DNA of 64,000 nucleotides from Petrolisthes cinctipes (lineage: Eukaryota > Arthropoda > Malacostraca > Decapoda > Porcellanidae): positions 1 through 64,000 of the forward strand of contig JAWQEG010002479.1 in NCBI GenBank assembly GCA_033782935.1, in the 5' to 3' direction. The number at the start of each line of letters is the position of its first letter. The stretch's first letter is position 1. A program made the translations under genes and the position numbers. Positions 60,400-64,000 of the stretch are shown in pieces. Below the pieces are notes generated by a model. The model searched no databases and had not been told where the DNA came from. It worked only from the letters and a program-made list of their open reading frames with translations.

Positions 60400-61075
60400 C
60401 CGTGATGAATAATTTTATATCTACATGCCAAATAAAAATGCTGTGAAATTAAGCCTTGTATATTCAGGCAAATTGCCCGTAGTGTAAGTTCAAGGTCCCG
60501 CAGAGGGCCGCTCATGGGCAGCATAATATGCGGGGGTTGTGCGGGGGATTTAGAGATCCAGGGTAAGATTTGGAAGGGGGTTAGGATGAAGGTGGATTGG
60601 GTCAGGGACTGTGGGTTGAGGATTAGGATTGGGGAGGTAATGATTGGTGATCCTATTTCTAAACGTGTCAAGAGTGGGGCTATTAACTACATGAGATGGG
60701 AGATGATTCCACTCTTGGATGCTGTTGGGAAAGAATGAGTGCCTAAATATATCAGTGTTTGTCTGGTACGTATGGTATTTTAAGTTGTGGCTGCCTCTAG
60801 TGGATTGTATACTTGTAGGGTGTAGATATGTGTCTTTGTCTATGTCAACTAACTTGTTTGTGATTTTGTATATCATCTGTCTTCGTGTTACTAATGGGTC
60901 TAGTTTTGTGTCTTGTTTAAGCAAAGTGACTGATGTAGTGTGTCTGTAATCACGTCTGGTCCATCTTGCAGTTTTGTTTTGTATGGACTCTAATTTATTG
61001 ATATTATTGTAAGTGTGTGGGTCACAGACGGTGTCGCAATACTCTAAATGTGTTTCGTTCGGCCACATAGTTTGT
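60400..61075 (-). mobile_element. L2/CR1-like LINE C-terminal fragment
   Basis: The minus-strand frame 60550-61068 reads LEYCDTVCDPHTYNNINKLE, SIQNKTARWTRRDYRHTTSV, LDPLVTRRQMIYKITNKLVD, RGSHNLKYHTYQTNTDIFRH and SFFPNSIQEWNHLPSHVVNS. This is the characteristic region after the RT in L2/CR1-group LINEs. Only the 3' end remains. Confidence 0.85.
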
Positions 61076-61436
61076 GTTATATCAAGTTTATTTGTTTTTG
61101 TTTGTTATTTAGCATATATAAATATAGGTACAATACAGTACTACAGTGTAGTGTTGTCGCCTTATCGGTGCTGGCTCTTTCTCCTCTTTTGTATTAACCC
61201 TTACGCTGCCGCTTTGTTTGCTATTGCCAACTGGTATGTGCTGGATTATTAAATATTAATGCATTATTACGTGAGCATAATGATAAAATAGTCTGTCGTG
61301 TCTGTATTGGAATGCAAGAGTATATTTGCTATAACTGTGGTTATAAAATTTTCATAAGGTGAATTTCAAATTTTGGGCAGGAATTGACGAACGCCTGTCG
61401 CCTGGCTACAGGAAAAAGACGTAGGATGGGAGGGCA

Positions 61437-61665
61437 ATGTTGCCAGGTGCAGGAAAATTTCTCTATTTTAGGGAATTTTGAAGTCCACCCAGGGAAATTG
61501 TATAAAGATTGTTCAAGAGCAAACAGGGAAACTTCTACCAGACGAAAATAATGCCAAAAAGACAGTTAATGTTCAAGAGTAATCAGGGAATAATTGAGGG
61601 AAAAAGGTAAATTCTAAAGGTGATATTAGGGAAATTTCGTCAAGCATACCTGGCATCACTGTGGG
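61437..61665 (+). repeat. Single-arm copy of the TGTTGCCAGGTGCAGG repeat
   Basis: Starts TGTTGCCAGGTGCAGGAAAA and ends near CATACCTGGCATCACTG, with repeated CAGGGAAA blocks; similar to both arms inside 58777-59205. Confidence 0.75.
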
Positions 61666-61818
61666 AGAAGGAGAGGGAGTAGAGATATTGCCATACTTGT
61701 AAATGCGGCTTACAATACATTGTTTTGTTATCAGCAATACATAGATATTGCCTGTTTTTTTTTCACTCATATGTGTATATGAATAAATAATTTTTTCTAG
61801 AACTACTAAAACTAAGTA

Positions 61819-63027
61819 ACGACTGATTTATTCAATATGTAATAAATAATACTTGTAATGCCTTTCCCACCACAACGTCCCTCCCACACCGCCAAGTTAT
61901 TTCCCACTTTATCACCTTCAACACCTTGTCACTCAGAAAGCATGGGAGTGATAACCACTGCAGACATTATAGTAATGATAATAATAGAGGTGGGACTGTT
62001 CAGAAAAGATAATGAAAGAAAAAATAATTTCTAAGATAGCTTATTTTTCATAACTGATGAATTTGGCAAACAGAAACTTATTATTTTTATAAGCAGGACT
62101 AGCATCAGGCCTATGGGAGCTTATGTCACTCATAGGAAAGTATAGTTGTGGTATAAAGAGGTATGGCAAACAGAAAATAAAATATTGGCAGTGATTATTA
62201 CAAGAGCAAAAGATACTGCAGTAAAGAAGTAATTGTAGTAATGGAAACAGTAAAGTATTACATCTGTTAAGGCCTACAACTAAAGACTTATCAAAAGTTA
62301 TTCTTAGAATAATAAAAAATAGCACCAGGCTAGTGAAGCCTTATAACAGAATAACAAAAAATGAATACAGATTATACACCATTATAGAAATTTTATTATT
62401 TGTTGTACAAATATCCATTACGACTGATTTATTCAATATGTAATAAATAATAGGCTACTTGTAATGCCTTTCCCACCACAACGTCCCTCCCACACCGCCA
62501 AGTTATTTCCCACTTTATCACCTTCAACACCTTGTCACTCAGAAAGCATGGGAGTGATAACCACTGCAGACATTATAGTAATGATAATAATAGAGGTGGG
62601 ACTATTCAGAAAAGATAATGAAAGAAAAAATAATTTCTAAGATAGCTTATTTTTCATAACTGATGAATTTGGCAAACAGAAACTTATTATTTTTATAAGC
62701 AGGACTAGCATCAGGCCTATGGGAGCTTATGTCACTCATAGGAAAGTATAGTTGTGGTATAAAGAGGTATGGCAAACAGAAAATAAAACATTGGCAGTGA
62801 TTATTACAAGAGCAAAAGATACTGCAGTAAAGAAGTAATTGTAGTAATGGAAACAGTAAAGTATTACATCTGTTAAGGCCTACAACTAAAGACTTATCAA
62901 AAGTTATTCTTAGAATAATAAAAAATAGCACCAGGCTAATGAAGCCTTATAACAGAATAACAAAAAATGAATACAGATTATACACCATTATAGAAATTTT
63001 ATTATTTGTTGTACAAATATCCATTAC
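61819..63027. repeat. Tandem duplication of a ~0.6-kb unit
   Basis: Unit 1 is about 61819-62419 and unit 2 about 62420-63027. They are nearly identical, differing by a 5-base insertion (GGCTA near 62452) and a few substitutions. The minus-strand 94-codon frames at 62041-62325 and 62647-62931 are the two copies of one frame and differ by one residue. No gene family is recognised. Confidence 0.9.
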
Positions 63028-63133
63028 TTATATAACACTAATAATTAAATAATTTTCACTGTTGCACAATTTACAATATACAGTAATTATCATTTGTCCT
63101 TTTATAACTCTCTCTGGGTGGGTGGGTGAATAA

Positions 63134-63360
63134 GGCCCTACAGGACACACAGGTGCTACCGTCTACGTGGTGGCCACACAAGGATCACACCACAGAGCTA
63201 AAAACCACACGCACTTGTCACACCGTAGCACGGAGCCGCTGTAGTGGGGACTTGAAGGTGAAGAAAACCCACAATGGTAGACAAAAGTTATATTACCAAA
63301 CAGTTTCGGCAACGACTTTCGTCCTCTTCAGTAGTGAATAGTCAATGGAAGACTTGTGTG
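63134..63360. mobile_element. Harbinger-like MITE relative, partial
   Basis: Starts after TAA with GGCCCTACAGGACACACAGG, and shares the internal CACACGCACTTGTCAC and GACTTTCGTCCTCTTCAGT blocks with 17549-17771. The right inverted end is not recognisable. Confidence 0.65.
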
Positions 63361-64000
63361 AGACAGTGAGACTGAGTAGAGTCGTCCTATTAGATTGTTC
63401 TATATCACAAATTTTACAAGCATATAAATATACTGTACACCATATAAATATATTACACTGGTAAATAATAATAAAAAAAAGTACCAATCATATAATTTAT
63501 TGCCTGGCATTACGACGAAATAAACAAAGGCCACGGGCGCCAGTAGATTGTGAACAAAAACGACTTCACAGAATAACTGGATAAGTAAGCTCCAGCCTCC
63601 AAATAGCATAATAAATTAATAATACATTTACAACATAATATTATAATGTCTCGTATCATACTCAAACAGCTGTCTTGGCTCAAGTTAGCTGGGTTTTGTG
63701 TCTGGCGCCAAACCGTATTGAGTTGCCAGTAACCATCGAGTAGCTAAACCTGTTATCCACATTTTAAAGAAATTTCTTTAAGTGAAAAGTTGAAAACATT
63801 CCATGATGCCGACGGCACTGTACCTAATAATTATAACGAACTGCTCATGATGTCGGCGGCAGTGTATGGGGTTAAAAAAACATTCTGCCCTAGCACAGTC
63901 TTCCTTGTTCCTCTTTTTCATTTCTCCGTTCACTTAAGATTGATTAATAACTTTGTTAGATAAATGTAAACTAAAAATAATACAACTGAATCATGGTGTC
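63361..64000. other. Window end, no gene recognised
   Basis: AT-rich DNA. A short repeated theme, GATGCCGACGGCACTGT (63806) and GATGTCGGCGGCAGTGT (63849), occurs twice about 43 bp apart. Confidence 0.45.

Noticed and set aside
62041..62931. Two near-identical 94-aa minus-strand proteins
   Set aside because: They exist twice only because the DNA is tandemly duplicated; no family, start context or splice signals support coding.

Overview
The window is animal nuclear DNA. It has split genes with GT/AG introns, heavy microsatellite load and several classes of non-LTR retrotransposons and DNA transposons. The protein families, the LINE types and short TTAGG-like tracts fit an arthropod, most likely a decapod crustacean; the taxon is an inference. 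All recognised host genes are on the + strand.

Layout. (1) 1-650: one exon of an Alk-type receptor tyrosine kinase, covering the juxtamembrane segment just before the kinase domain. (2) 650-5.7 kb: almost only simple repeats, including a 22-bp minisatellite of about 1 kb. (3) About 5.7-10.74 kb: a nearly full-length CR1-like LINE. ORF1 is intact and has an SGNH-esterase domain. ORF2 is broken by three frameshifts. (4) 10.96-14.96 kb: no gene recognised. (5) 14,966-32,210: fifteen exons giving the C-terminal 858 residues or so of Crumbs: two laminin G domains, EGF repeats, one transmembrane segment and the 37-residue tail ending in ERLI. Its introns carry LINE fragments, foldback elements, a SINE, a pogo/Tigger relic and a hAT/LINE nest. 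(6) 32.2-41.0 kb: Crumbs 3' UTR and intergenic DNA with a TA-flanked MITE and an (AAC)n-tailed retroposon. (7) 41,030-58,306: a complete GMPPA gene (GDP-mannose pyrophosphorylase alpha subunit, 418 aa). Intron 1 holds a foldback family, and intron 4 holds a four-level nest of retroelements. The last coding exon is present twice as two intact 101-nt versions. (8) 58.6-64.0 kb: a pogo-like element, an L2/CR1-like LINE fragment, a ~0.6-kb tandem duplication and a Harbinger-like MITE relative.

The three host genes are not known to form a pathway. Crumbs is an apical polarity determinant, GMPPA regulates GDP-mannose supply for glycosylation, and Alk is a receptor kinase. The clearest novelties are the paired terminal exons of GMPPA and the Alk-Crumbs junction. 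At that junction the 3' half of Alk and the 5' half of Crumbs are both missing, which points to a misjoin or rearrangement in the microsatellite-rich interval. The dated retroelement nests are also notable.
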